Shown: one piece after another, positions 13,613 through 21,432 of the stretch | Layout: each line of letters starts with the position of its first letter | How positions within the stretch are numbered: the stretch's first letter is position 1 | Assembly (NCBI RefSeq): GCF_901212655.1 | Contig: NZ_CAAKON010000042.1 | Span: 1 to 24,280, forward strand | DNA from: Olsenella uli | GTDB lineage: Bacteria; Actinomycetota; Coriobacteriia; Coriobacteriales; Atopobiaceae | DNA length: 24,280 nucleotides | Direction of reading: 5' to 3' | Notes under the pieces: generated by a model | Databases searched by the model: none | Told to the model about the DNA's origin: nothing | What the model saw: only the letters and a program-made list of their open reading frames with translations | Made by a program: the position numbers and the translations under genes

Positions 13613-13807
13613 GCGCTCTCTCCCCAACAACTTGCCGGGCCCCGTGGGGCCACCTTCGGCCACTTCGCATGTGCGAGGGGCGGGGTCCGTATGCTCATGC
13701 GCATAGGCGTGATGGCCATATGGGCTGCTTTCGCTTGTGTTTGCATGCGCGTGGCTTCGGACAAGAGCGATGCGCTCGCCCGAGCGTCGTCGCGGGAAGG
13801 CCATCCC

Positions 13808-15559
13808 ATGTTCACCATCCTCTCTGCTGCTTCCAGCCGCGACGCAGGGCGCAAGTCCAGCTGGGTCGCACGCGCCGCCTCCGACGTCATCGTCATCGCC
13901 GGCATCGTCGCGCTGCTTGGCGTCATCTCGTTCCTGCTGCCGGATATCACCGCCCGCACGGGTGTCGAGGGCATTCCCTCGACGGTCTCCACCAACCTCT
14001 CCGACCTGCCCTACTATGCGCTGCGTTCCGTCTTCCGCATGTTCGTGGCGCTCTTCTTCTCGCTCGTGTTCACGTTCGTCTACGGACTGGCCGCCGCGCG
14101 GAATCGGCGCCTGCGCGCGGTGCTGATTCCCCTGCTCGACATCCTCCAGTCCGTGCCCATCCTCGGCTTTCTCTCTGCCACCGTCACCATCTGGCTCGTG
14201 CTCTTCCCCAATTCCATCCTCGGCGTCGAGGCCGCCTCGGTCTTTGCCATCTTCACGAGCCAGGCGTGGAACATGACGTTCTCGTTCTACCAGTCCCTGC
14301 GCTCCGAGCCCAAGGAGCTCCAGGAGATGGCGCGCTCGATGCGCCTCACCCGCTGGCAGCGCTTCTGGAAGCTCGACGTGCCCTGCTCGATGATCCCTCT
14401 GCTGTGGAACTGCATCATGAGCGTGGGCGGCGGTTGGTTCTTCCTCACCGCCTCCGAGGTGATTTCGGTCAATTCCGCGACGTACGCCCTCCCCGGCATC
14501 GGCTCGTTCGTGTCCGTTGCCGCCGAGCACCAGGAGCTGGGCAAAATCGGCGCCGCCATCGTCGTCATGGCCATCGTGGTGCTTGCCATCGACTTCCTGC
14601 TCTGGAAGCCCCTCACGGCCTGGGCCGAGAAGTTCCGCATCACGCAGAGCGGCTCGGTGGAGGAGAAGAGGAGCGCTGTGCTCACGCTCCTGCGTCGGTC
14701 GCACATCTCCGAGGTGCTCGGCCGCGTCCTGACGCCGGTGGGCGACGTGCTCGACCGCGCGATGCGCGTGCTTGGGGTCACGGGCGCCGTGTTTGAGGCC
14801 ACGGGCTCGCGCCGTCGCGCCGGCGACGCGGCGTGGGGCGTCATCGTCGCCGCCATCGTGGCGTTCGGTGTGGTGCAGATGGGCATTGCCGTCGCCGAGG
14901 GCGCGGGATTCGGCGAGATTGGCCATGCCCTCGTGCTCGGCCTCATCACCTTCGCGCGCGTGGTGGTGCTTACCGTCGTGTGCTCTGTCATCTGGGTGCC
15001 CGTGGGCGTGCTCATTGGCATGAACGAGCGTCTGGCGAGGTTCGTGCATCCCGTCATCCAGGTGCTTGCGAGCTTCCCGGCCAACTTCACGTTTCCGTTC
15101 GTGGTCATGTTCTTTACGTTCGCGCACATCGGCCTCGGCATCGGCTCCACGCTCCTCATGGCGCTCGGAACGCAGTGGTACATCCTGTTCAATGTCATCG
15201 CCGGCGCCCTGGCCATCCCCGACGACATGCGCGAGCTGGCGCGGAGCCTCCGCATGCCGGCGCGCCTGTGCTGGGCGAAGATCTACCTGCCCGCGGTGCT
15301 CGGTGCCTGGTGCACGGGCGGCATCACGGCCGCGGGTGGCGCGTGGAACGCCTCCATCGTCTCCGAGGTGGTCACCTACGGTGGCACCACGCTTACGGCG
15401 ACGGGCCTCGGCTCCTACATCGCGGCCGCCACGGCGGCGGGCGACATGTCTCGCACCATCATCGGCGTGGCCGTCATGAGCTTCTTCGTGGTGGCGGTCA
15501 ACCGCCTGTTCTGGCGCCGCATCGAGCGCGTGGCCGAGCATCGCTTCTCCCTCAACTAG
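13808..15559 (+). CDS. ABC transporter, duplicated (fused) permease, NitT/TauT anion type
   Basis: This 583-residue inner-membrane protein contains two binding-protein-dependent permease domains in one chain, matching the duplicated-permease anion transporter group (COG4986-like). The first half carries its ATPase-contact loop around residues 164-190 (EPKELQEMARSMRLTRWQRFWKL region). The second carries the corresponding loop around 468-495 (IPDDMRELARSLRMPARLCW region). The ATG at 13808 follows GGGAAGG with 7-nt spacing; an in-frame ATG at 13691 would add an unusual Met-rich N-terminus and is less likely. The ATPase gene follows after 34 bp. No substrate-binding protein gene is present nearby, so the substrate is unknown; relatives are annotated for nitrate, sulfonate or taurine only by similarity. 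Confidence 0.88.
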   Translation: MFTILSAASSRDAGRKSSWVARAASDVIVIAGIVALLGVISFLLPDITARTGVEGIPSTVSTNLSDLPYYALRSVFRMFVALFFSLVFTFVYGLAAARNRRLRAVLIPLLDILQSVPILGFLSATVTIWLVLFPNSILGVEAASVFAIFTSQAWNMTFSFYQSLRSEPKELQEMARSMRLTRWQRFWKLDVPCSMIPLLWNCIMSVGGGWFFLTASEVISVNSATYALPGIGSFVSVAAEHQELGKIGAAIVVMAIVVLAIDFLLWKPLTAWAEKFRITQSGSVEEKRSAVLTLLRRSHISEVLGRVLTPVGDVLDRAMRVLGVTGAVFEATGSRRRAGDAAWGVIVAAIVAFGVVQMGIAVAEGAGFGEIGHALVLGLITFARVVVLTVVCSVIWVPVGVLIGMNERLARFVHPVIQVLASFPANFTFPFVVMFFTFAHIGLGIGSTLLMALGTQWYILFNVIAGALAIPDDMRELARSLRMPARLCWAKIYLPAVLGAWCTGGITAAGGAWNASIVSEVVTYGGTTLTATGLGSYIAAATAAGDMSRTIIGVAVMSFFVVAVNRLFWRRIERVAEHRFSLN

Positions 15560-15593
15560 AACACTCTCATTCGACAGAGATGGAGGTCGCACT

Positions 15594-16991
15594 ATGACCA
15601 TTCGGAACAACAGCGAAGTTCTGCTGCGCGCAACGCGCGTCGAGAAGTCCTACGAGGGCGAGAGGGGCAAGAGGCTCACGGTGCTGCACGACATGAGCTT
15701 CGAGCTGCACGATGGCGAGATCGTGGCGCTGCTCGGCCGTTCGGGTGCTGGCAAGTCCACCTTCCTTCGCGTGCTGGCGGGCCTCGTGCCGGCCACCTCG
15801 GGCACCGTGGAGTACCGCGACAAGCAGCTCACCGGCCCCAATCCCGGCGTGGGCTTCGTGTTCCAGACGTTTGCGCTGCTCCCGTGGCTCACGGTGCAGC
15901 AGAACGTGGAGCTGGGCCTCGAGGCTCGCGGCGTCTCCCGCGAGGAGCGCGTCAAGGCGGCGATCGACGCCATCGACGTCATCGGCCTCGACGGCTTCGA
16001 GAACGCCTACCCCAAGGAGCTCAGCGGCGGCATGCGCCAGCGCGTGGGCATCGCGCGCGCCCTCGTGCTCAAGCCCGACATGCTCTTCATGGACGAGCCC
16101 TTCTCGGCGCTTGACGTGCTGACGGCCGAGAACCTCCGCAGCGAGGTCGTTGACCTGCTCACGATTGGCAAGGACGGGGAGGGCGCGGCCAAGCGCTCCG
16201 TGCGCTCCGCCCTCATCGTGACGCACAACATCGAGGAGGCCGTGCAGATGGCCGACCGCGTGATCGTGCTTGGCTCTCATCCCGGCCACATCATCCACGA
16301 GCGCACCATCGACCTGCCGCGTCCGCGCGACGACAAGCACACGCCCGAGTTCGAGGCCATCGTGGACGAGCTCTACTCCGCGCTCACCGGCCAGGCCGCG
16401 GCGCCGCGTCCATATGCCGCCGCGACCGCCGGCGCTGCCGCGGGTGCCGCGCCGGCGCCGACGGAGCCTTCTGCGCCCGCGCCGTCTGGCACGCCCGTGA
16501 CGCTGCGCGACATCCTGCCGGCGGCGACCCCGGGCGACCTCGCCGGCTTCATCGACGTGGCGGGTGACAACCGCGACGGCATCGACCTGGCAGACCTCGC
16601 TGACCTCCTCTCCTACGAGGTGGACGACCTGTTTCCGCTTGTGGATGCGGCCAAGAAGCTCGGCATGATCACCACCGCGCGCGGCCATGTCACACTCACG
16701 ACGATGGGCGAGCGTTGGGCCGCGGCCGACATGCAGGGGCGCAAGGGTCTCTTTGCCAAGATGACGCGCTCGAAGATTCCCCTCGTGCGCTCCATCGACC
16801 GCGCCCTCAAGACCAACGGCGGCAGGCCGCTCGATGCTGACCTCGTGCTCGACCTGCTCGAGGGCGACCGCTCCGCGGATGACGCGCGTCGCGAGTTCGA
16901 CACCGCCGTATCCTGGGGCCGCTACGCCGAGCTGTTCGACTATGACGCCGCGACGAACACTCTCACGCTCGACCCCGCGAACGTGGCCTAG
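15594..16991 (+). CDS. ABC transporter ATP-binding protein with C-terminal AAA-associated domain
   Basis: This 465-residue cytoplasmic ATPase drives the duplicated permease encoded upstream. Residues 1-262 form a standard NitT/TauT (NrtD/SsuB-like) domain: Walker A GRSGAGKST (48-56), Q-loop FQTFALLPW (90-98), signature LSGGMRQR (143-150), Walker B LFMDEP with Glu168, and H-loop His211. An Ala/Pro-rich linker (about 267-301) leads to a C-terminal domain of about 160 residues (ILPAATPGDLAGFID onwards) that fits the AAA-associated C-terminal family (PF09821-like). This domain probably regulates transport. GGAGG precedes the ATG by about 8 nt. The gene ends only 32 bp from the convergent nrdA gene, with no evident terminator between them. 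Confidence 0.92.
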   Translation: MTIRNNSEVLLRATRVEKSYEGERGKRLTVLHDMSFELHDGEIVALLGRSGAGKSTFLRVLAGLVPATSGTVEYRDKQLTGPNPGVGFVFQTFALLPWLTVQQNVELGLEARGVSREERVKAAIDAIDVIGLDGFENAYPKELSGGMRQRVGIARALVLKPDMLFMDEPFSALDVLTAENLRSEVVDLLTIGKDGEGAAKRSVRSALIVTHNIEEAVQMADRVIVLGSHPGHIIHERTIDLPRPRDDKHTPEFEAIVDELYSALTGQAAAPRPYAAATAGAAAGAAPAPTEPSAPAPSGTPVTLRDILPAATPGDLAGFIDVAGDNRDGIDLADLADLLSYEVDDLFPLVDAAKKLGMITTARGHVTLTTMGERWAAADMQGRKGLFAKMTRSKIPLVRSIDRALKTNGGRPLDADLVLDLLEGDRSADDARREFDTAVSWGRYAELFDYDAATNTLTLDPANVA

Positions 16992-17023
16992 CTGCTGCGT
17001 GCCGGCGATGCGCCCCGCGGTCG

Positions 17024-19582
17024 CTAGCTCGAGCAGCTCTCGCACTCCTCCACTTCGAGCGACTTGCTGCGAACGTAGTAGATGGTCTTCACGCCGTCGC
17101 GCCACGCCTCGAGGTAGAGGTTGAGCACCTGGCGCATCGTGAACTCGTTGGTGATGTAGAGGTTCACGCTCTGCGCCTGGTCGATGTGGCGCTGGCGGAC
17201 GCCCGCGGCCCGCATGCTCCAAGTCTGGTCGATGAGGTGGGCCGGCTTGTAGTACCAGTAGGTCTGCATCGAGAGCTCGGGGGCCACGCGCGGCAGCATC
17301 GCGCCCTTCTTTTCCTCGAGGAAGAACCGGCGCATCACCGGGTCGAGGCCGGCCGTGGTGCCCGAAAGTATCGAGGTTGAGCTCGTGGGGGCAACCGCCA
17401 GCAGGTAGGCGTTGCGCATGCCGCAGCCAGCGGCCTCACGCACCGGCTCCCAGGCGTCGCCCGTGTAGCCGCGCTTCTCGAAGTAGGTGCCCGTCTGCCA
17501 GTCGGATCCCTCGAACAGCGCGTAGCTGCCGCGCTCGGCGGCGAGCTTGGCGCTTGCCGCAATGGCGTGGCGGTTGATGCGCTCGAACACCTCGTCGGCA
17601 AAGGCCAGGTGCTGCTCGCTCTCCCAGGGGATGCCGCGCTTGGCCAGCATGTGGTGGTAGCCCGAGACGCCCAGGCCGATGCTGCGGTAGCGCCGGTTCG
17701 TGATCTTTGCGTAGGGGAGGGCGTAGAAGTTGAGGTCGATGACGTTGTCGAGTGCGCGTACGACCGTCTCGACAACCTCGCCCATCTTGGCGTCGTCCTC
17801 CACGGGCAAATGTCCCAGCGAGAGGCTCGCGAGGTTGCAGACCACGAAGTCGCCGGGGCGGGTCTTGGTGAGCACCACGGTGTCGCCGTCCTCGGTCTTA
17901 ACCTCGGTCGTCACGCCCTTGATCTCGCTCATGTTCTGGGCGATTTCGGTGCAGAGGTTCGAGCAGTAAATCAAGCCCGCCTGCGGGTTGGGGTTGGCGC
18001 GGTTCACGGTGTCGCGCATGAAGGCGAACGGCGTGCCCGTCTCCACGGCGCTCTTGATGATGAGGCGCACGATGTCCTTCACGCTCATGGTGCGCTTGGG
18101 GATGCGCGGGTCTGCCACGCACTCCCGGTAGCGGCGCTCCCACTCCTCGCCAAAGAAGTCCTCGAGTGCGTAGCCCCTCACGGTGAGGATGTCGTGCGGG
18201 CACATGAGGTGCCACGTCGCGTCGATGTTCTCCTCCGCGAGGCGCCAGAACAGGTCCGGATAGCAGACGGCGGGGAAGACGTCGTGCGCCTTCATGCGGT
18301 CGTCGCCGTTGTTGGTGCGCAGCTGCAGGAACTCCGGCAGGTCGCGATGCCAGGCGTCGAGGTAGACGGCCACCGCGCCCTGGCGCACGCCCAGCTGGTC
18401 CACCGCCACCGCCGTGTCGTTGATGACGCGAATCCAGCGAATCACGCCGCCGGCTGCGCCCTCGAACCCGCGAATCGATCCGCCCTTGGCGCGAACCTTG
18501 CCCAGGTACATACCCATGCCGCCGCCGTACTTGGAGACCTTGGCGAAGTTGTCGACGCTTCTGTAGATGCCATCCAGGCTGTCGGGCACGGTGTCGATGA
18601 AGCAGCTCGAGAGCTGGTGGAAGGGCTTGCGGGCGTTGGCCAGCGTGGGCGTGGCCATGGTGGCCTCGAGCCGGGACAGCATGTCGTAGAAGCGGCGCAC
18701 CCAGCCAAGGCGCGTGGCGCGTGCCGCTGCCGGGTCGCCCTCTGCGGCACCCTCGTTCATGGCGAGGTGGAGCGCGATGCCCAAGAACATCTCCTGAGGG
18801 CTCTCGAGTGGCTCGTGGGTGTGCGAGCAGATGACGTAGCGCTTGACAAGCAAATCCAGGCCCGCGTAGGTGAACAGGTCGTCGCGTTCGGGCGCCATGA
18901 AGCCCGCTGCCTCATCAATCTCGGCGCGGGAGTAGTGGGCGAGGATGAACTCGCCGTAGAGACCCTGCTCCGTGAGGTAGCGGAGCTTCTCGTAGAAGCT
19001 CGAGATGCCGCGCTCTGCCTCGGTTGCGGCAAGCCTGCGGTGGAAGGAGAAGGAGAGCAGGCGTGCCGCCACCATCTCCCAGCGCGGGGCCTCCTGGCTC
19101 GTGAGCTCCACAGCTGCCTTCGTGAGCGCGTCGAGGCGCTCTTCGGCGGCCATGCCGGGCTTTACGAAGCCACGGGCCTTGGCCAGCAGCGTGGAGAGGG
19201 CGTACTCGGGTTCGGGAAAGTCCCGCTCGATGCGGGCGAGCGTGGGGTCGAGCTCGTCGTTTCCCACCGTGGCGCACAGGGCCTCGCGCACGAGCCTGAG
19301 CTCGCTTCTGCGGTGGCGGTAGAGGATGTAGCTCTTGGCCACGTCGAAGAAGCCCTGGCTCATGAGGACGCGCTCGACGATGTCCTGGATGTCCTCCACG
19401 CTGGACACGCCGCGCTCGGCCATGGTCGCTTCGATGTCCTCGAGAAGTGCCGCGAGAACCTCGGGCGATGCCTCCTCGGAGCCCGTCTCCTCGGCTACCT
19501 CGGCAAAGGCGCGCTCGATTGCCGAGGTGATCTTGTGGGCGTCGTAGGCCTCGGTGCGGCCGTCTCGCTTGGTGATGTCCAT
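17024..19582 (-). CDS. nrdA: Class Ia ribonucleotide reductase, alpha (catalytic) subunit
   Basis: This 852-residue enzyme reduces ribonucleoside diphosphates to deoxyribonucleotides with the beta subunit at 11685-12743. An ATP-cone allosteric domain occupies about residues 1-95 (MDITKRDGRTEAYDAHKITS). The catalytic core has the redox cysteines Cys327 (LSSC) and Cys582 (VCNLAS) and the radical site in SNLCTEI, with Asn542, Cys544 and Glu546. The radical-relay tyrosines are Tyr835 and Tyr836 (IYYVRS). The C-terminal thiol pair is Cys847 and Cys850 (CESC), which is reduced by thioredoxin or glutaredoxin. All key residues are present. The ribosome site is weak (CGGAG). The long N-terminal half makes it bigger than E. 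coli NrdA. Its separation from nrdB is unusual. Confidence 0.95.
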   Translation of the reverse strand: MDITKRDGRTEAYDAHKITSAIERAFAEVAEETGSEEASPEVLAALLEDIEATMAERGVSSVEDIQDIVERVLMSQGFFDVAKSYILYRHRRSELRLVREALCATVGNDELDPTLARIERDFPEPEYALSTLLAKARGFVKPGMAAEERLDALTKAAVELTSQEAPRWEMVAARLLSFSFHRRLAATEAERGISSFYEKLRYLTEQGLYGEFILAHYSRAEIDEAAGFMAPERDDLFTYAGLDLLVKRYVICSHTHEPLESPQEMFLGIALHLAMNEGAAEGDPAAARATRLGWVRRFYDMLSRLEATMATPTLANARKPFHQLSSCFIDTVPDSLDGIYRSVDNFAKVSKYGGGMGMYLGKVRAKGGSIRGFEGAAGGVIRWIRVINDTAVAVDQLGVRQGAVAVYLDAWHRDLPEFLQLRTNNGDDRMKAHDVFPAVCYPDLFWRLAEENIDATWHLMCPHDILTVRGYALEDFFGEEWERRYRECVADPRIPKRTMSVKDIVRLIIKSAVETGTPFAFMRDTVNRANPNPQAGLIYCSNLCTEIAQNMSEIKGVTTEVKTEDGDTVVLTKTRPGDFVVCNLASLSLGHLPVEDDAKMGEVVETVVRALDNVIDLNFYALPYAKITNRRYRSIGLGVSGYHHMLAKRGIPWESEQHLAFADEVFERINRHAIAASAKLAAERGSYALFEGSDWQTGTYFEKRGYTGDAWEPVREAAGCGMRNAYLLAVAPTSSTSILSGTTAGLDPVMRRFFLEEKKGAMLPRVAPELSMQTYWYYKPAHLIDQTWSMRAAGVRQRHIDQAQSVNLYITNEFTMRQVLNLYLEAWRDGVKTIYYVRSKSLEVEECESCSS

Positions 19583-19626
19583 GTGGCTCCGATTTCGCTT
19601 GGGTAGGCACCCACGTGGGGCGCGTT

Positions 19627-19655
19627 AATCTACGGTGCGACAATTGCTATTGAAA
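19627..19655 (-). promoter_or_regulatory. Possible nrdA promoter
   Basis: On the minus strand TTTCAA (19655-19650) and TAGATT (19632-19627) are 17 bp apart in the AT-richest part of the upstream gap, about 45 bp before the start codon. The -35 box is weak. I could not see a clear pair of NrdR boxes. Confidence 0.3.
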
Positions 19656-19689
19656 TGGTAGCAGTTTGACCGGACCCTATTTGGAGCTG

Positions 19690-19834
19690 GCGTGACGCGC
19701 CGGCGCCTTGTCGTTGGCGGCTGCTCGCGTAACCCTGGCCCCAGCGCTGGCGGCTTCGCTAGCTTCTGCCCGTCATCGCGGTGCTGGCGGCTGCGCGAGC
19801 CCCCGCCTTTTGACATGGCGTTGGCGCGTCACGC
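19690..19834. repeat. 145-bp segment bounded by 12-bp perfect inverted repeats
   Basis: GCGTGACGCGCC (19690-19701) and GGCGCGTCACGC (19823-19834) are exact inverse copies at the ends of a 145-bp non-coding stretch between nrdA and the flavoprotein gene. The first bases, GCGTGACGC, are shared with the palindromic element at 24182-24253. Inside are two similar stretches containing TGGCGGCTG. It could be a small non-autonomous element or a decayed member of the same repeat class; no target-site duplication was identified. Confidence 0.45.
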
Positions 19835-19859
19835 GTATCTCTGCCCTTTGGTGCGGCGC

Positions 19860-20657
19860 CTAGCGAAGTCCCGCCTTGGCAAGGCGCTTGTCCCGTTGCT
19901 TCTTCCCCTTGCCGCAGCGCGGCGCCATGAGCTTGCACGTGTGGCCGCATCCGTCGCAGCGCTGCCCCTTGAGGACCTCGTCGATGGCCTTCTCGCGGGC
20001 CTTGCGGTCTGCCTTCTGCCTGCGCTTGAGTTCGTCCTTGTCGGGGTCTCCCTTGAGCTTGGCCTCGATTTTCCCCAACAGCGTGGGCATGGCTTCCTTC
20101 TTTTTCTTCTTTGTCGTCTTTTCCTTGGACGACAGCTTGTTTTGCTCGCTGGCGCCCTTGGCCTCCCTGCGCTTGCCCGTGAGGCGGCTGACGTCGATGC
20201 GCCATATGGCCACCCGGGCAACGGCCTCGTCGGAGAAGGTGACGGGAGCCTCGGGCGCCATGTGGGCCATGATGCGCTCGAGCCCGTGGGCCTTCTCCTC
20301 CACGGACGTGACGGGGGAGACGCAGCCCCATGCCATGACGCTCTCGTAGGCATAGGAGTAGGCGCAGGCGTAGTCGCCGGTGGTGACACCACCCTCCACG
20401 TCCAGCTCAACGGCCACGTCCGCGCCGGTCGCCCAGGCCTCCGCCTTGCGACCCTCTCCTGCCGAGTGCAGCCAGAACGTGCAGGTGGCGCCGTGCCACT
20501 CGTAGCCGTAGTTCATGGGATAGACGGCGAGCCCCTCGCTGTCGGCAAAGGCCACGCGCAGGACGCGCGCCCGGTCGACGATCGAGCGGAGCTCCTTCGG
20601 CTCGCTTACCTCGCGCTTGAAGCGCCGCATGGGTCTGGGTGCGCTGGTGGTTGGCAT
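19860..20657 (-). CDS. Pyridoxamine 5'-phosphate oxidase-like flavoprotein with Lys-rich, four-Cys tail
   Basis: This is a 265-residue protein. Residues 10-155 match the flavin-binding split-barrel group that includes nitroimidazole-resistance (Nim) proteins: MRRFKREVSEP at the start, VLRVAFADSEGLAVYPMNYGYEW (32-54), and FWLHSAGEGRKAEA (61-74), which contacts the flavin. A role in reducing small molecules is likely, but the substrate is unknown. The C-terminal part is unusual. A Lys-rich segment (about 162-230) leads to a compact cysteine motif: Cys234-x2-Cys237-x3-Cys241-x6-Cys248 in RCDGCGHTCKLMAPRCGKG. The motif could bind zinc or an iron-sulfur cluster. The start at 20657 precedes the conserved region by 10 residues and has only a weak ribosome site; an ATG at 20630 is an alternative. 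It diverges from the MarR-ABC operon. Confidence 0.8.
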   Translation of the reverse strand: MPTTSAPRPMRRFKREVSEPKELRSIVDRARVLRVAFADSEGLAVYPMNYGYEWHGATCTFWLHSAGEGRKAEAWATGADVAVELDVEGGVTTGDYACAYSYAYESVMAWGCVSPVTSVEEKAHGLERIMAHMAPEAPVTFSDEAVARVAIWRIDVSRLTGKRREAKGASEQNKLSSKEKTTKKKKKEAMPTLLGKIEAKLKGDPDKDELKRRQKADRKAREKAIDEVLKGQRCDGCGHTCKLMAPRCGKGKKQRDKRLAKAGLR

Positions 20658-20842
20658 GGTGCGCCTGCTTTCTATGGGGTGTGCCGGCATCGGTGACGCG
20701 TTCGTGGGCAGCGGACGGCTGACCGCCGGGACTCTGCCGTCGCGCTGCTTCGTCCATTCCCGCAATATGATAGCGACTTGGCAACATATGAGGTCGAGGC
20801 GGGTGACTCCGCGGGCCGAGTGTCGCCAAGTTCCATTTTCCG

Positions 20843-20870
20843 TTGACGCGGCCATCATGCGCACTACTAT
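20843..20870 (+). promoter_or_regulatory. Promoter of the MarR-ABC exporter operon
   Basis: TTGACG (20843-20848) and TACTAT (20865-20870) are 16 bp apart. Transcription should begin near 20877, inside the first palindromic operator, with the MarR start codon about 35 nt downstream. Confidence 0.65.
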
Positions 20871-20896
20871 TGACATGTCAACAATTGACACATCAA
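20870..20896. promoter_or_regulatory. Tandem MarR operators
   Basis: TTGACATGTCAA (20870-20881) is a perfect 12-bp palindrome, and TTGACACATCAA (20885-20896) is an imperfect copy 15 bp further on. They begin at the end of the -10 box and cover the start of transcription, so binding by the MarR protein encoded at 20911 would repress its own operon. They could also affect the divergent flavoprotein gene. Confidence 0.75.
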
Positions 20897-20910
20897 CTAA
20901 TGGAGTGGCA

Positions 20911-21432
20911 ATGCAAGAGGACAAGACGTCGGATGGTCTGCCAGGGGACGGATTAGATTGCCTGACGGAGGGCAGCTCAGACGACCTGCCGGAGGGAAGC
21001 TCGCTGTTCGACTTCCACCAGAAGGTCTCGCGGGCCTTCCACCTGCAGCGGGCCTGCGTGCGTCCAACGGCGGTAAGGCTGGGGCTTGGCAGCGGCCAGC
21101 CCCGCATCCTCTCGTTCGTGGCGGCGCACGGGGAGGCCACGCAAAACCAGATTGCGGAGTTCTTCCAGATCGATCCGGCGGCCGTGAGCCGCATGCTCGT
21201 GGGGCTCAAGCGGAGCGGCTACGTTGCCGTGCGGGCGCAGCCCAACAACCGGCGGGCTAACACGGTGACCCTCACGCAGGCGGGGCACGAGACGATTCGG
21301 GTCTGGGACCGCAGGTGCGCCGAGATCGAGCGGGCCATGCTCACGGGCTTCTCGGCGCGGGAGCGCGAGCAGTTCGGCTCCTATCTGGACCGCATCCTAA
21401 CGAATCTGGGCGAGGAGGCCCGCCATGTCTGA
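20911..21432 (+). CDS. MarR-family transcriptional regulator
   Basis: This 173-residue winged-helix repressor probably controls the exporter encoded next. The dimerisation helix is at about 33-60. The helix-turn-helix spans about 76-101 (TQNQIAEFFQIDPAAVSRMLVGLKRSG), and the wing has the family pattern at 104-121 (VRAQPNNRRANTVTLT), with Asn where Asp is more usual. An acidic, Gly-rich N-terminal extension of about 30 residues precedes the domain. The ATG at 20911 follows GGAG with proper spacing; the frame is open further upstream but would include the operators. The gene overlaps the first ABC gene by 8 bp, indicating co-translation. The ligand is probably a drug or metabolite exported by the transporter, which is inference. 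Confidence 0.88.
   Translation: MQEDKTSDGLPGDGLDCLTEGSSDDLPEGSSLFDFHQKVSRAFHLQRACVRPTAVRLGLGSGQPRILSFVAAHGEATQNQIAEFFQIDPAAVSRMLVGLKRSGYVAVRAQPNNRRANTVTLTQAGHETIRVWDRRCAEIERAMLTGFSAREREQFGSYLDRILTNLGEEARHV

Noticed and set aside
13526..15610. 694-residue open frame on the minus strand
   Set aside because: It is the mirror of the well-supported permease gene. Its His/Asp/Glu/Arg-rich composition is typical of antisense frames in GC-rich DNA.
17567..19606. 679-residue plus-strand open frame opposite nrdA
   Set aside because: It is an antisense shadow of a gene with all catalytic residues intact and has no recognisable domain.
19583..19700. NrdR boxes or a cobalamin riboswitch before nrdA
   Set aside because: I looked for paired ACA/TGT-type NrdR boxes and for B12-box-like sequence and found no convincing match. 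The enzyme is class Ia, which does not need cobalamin.
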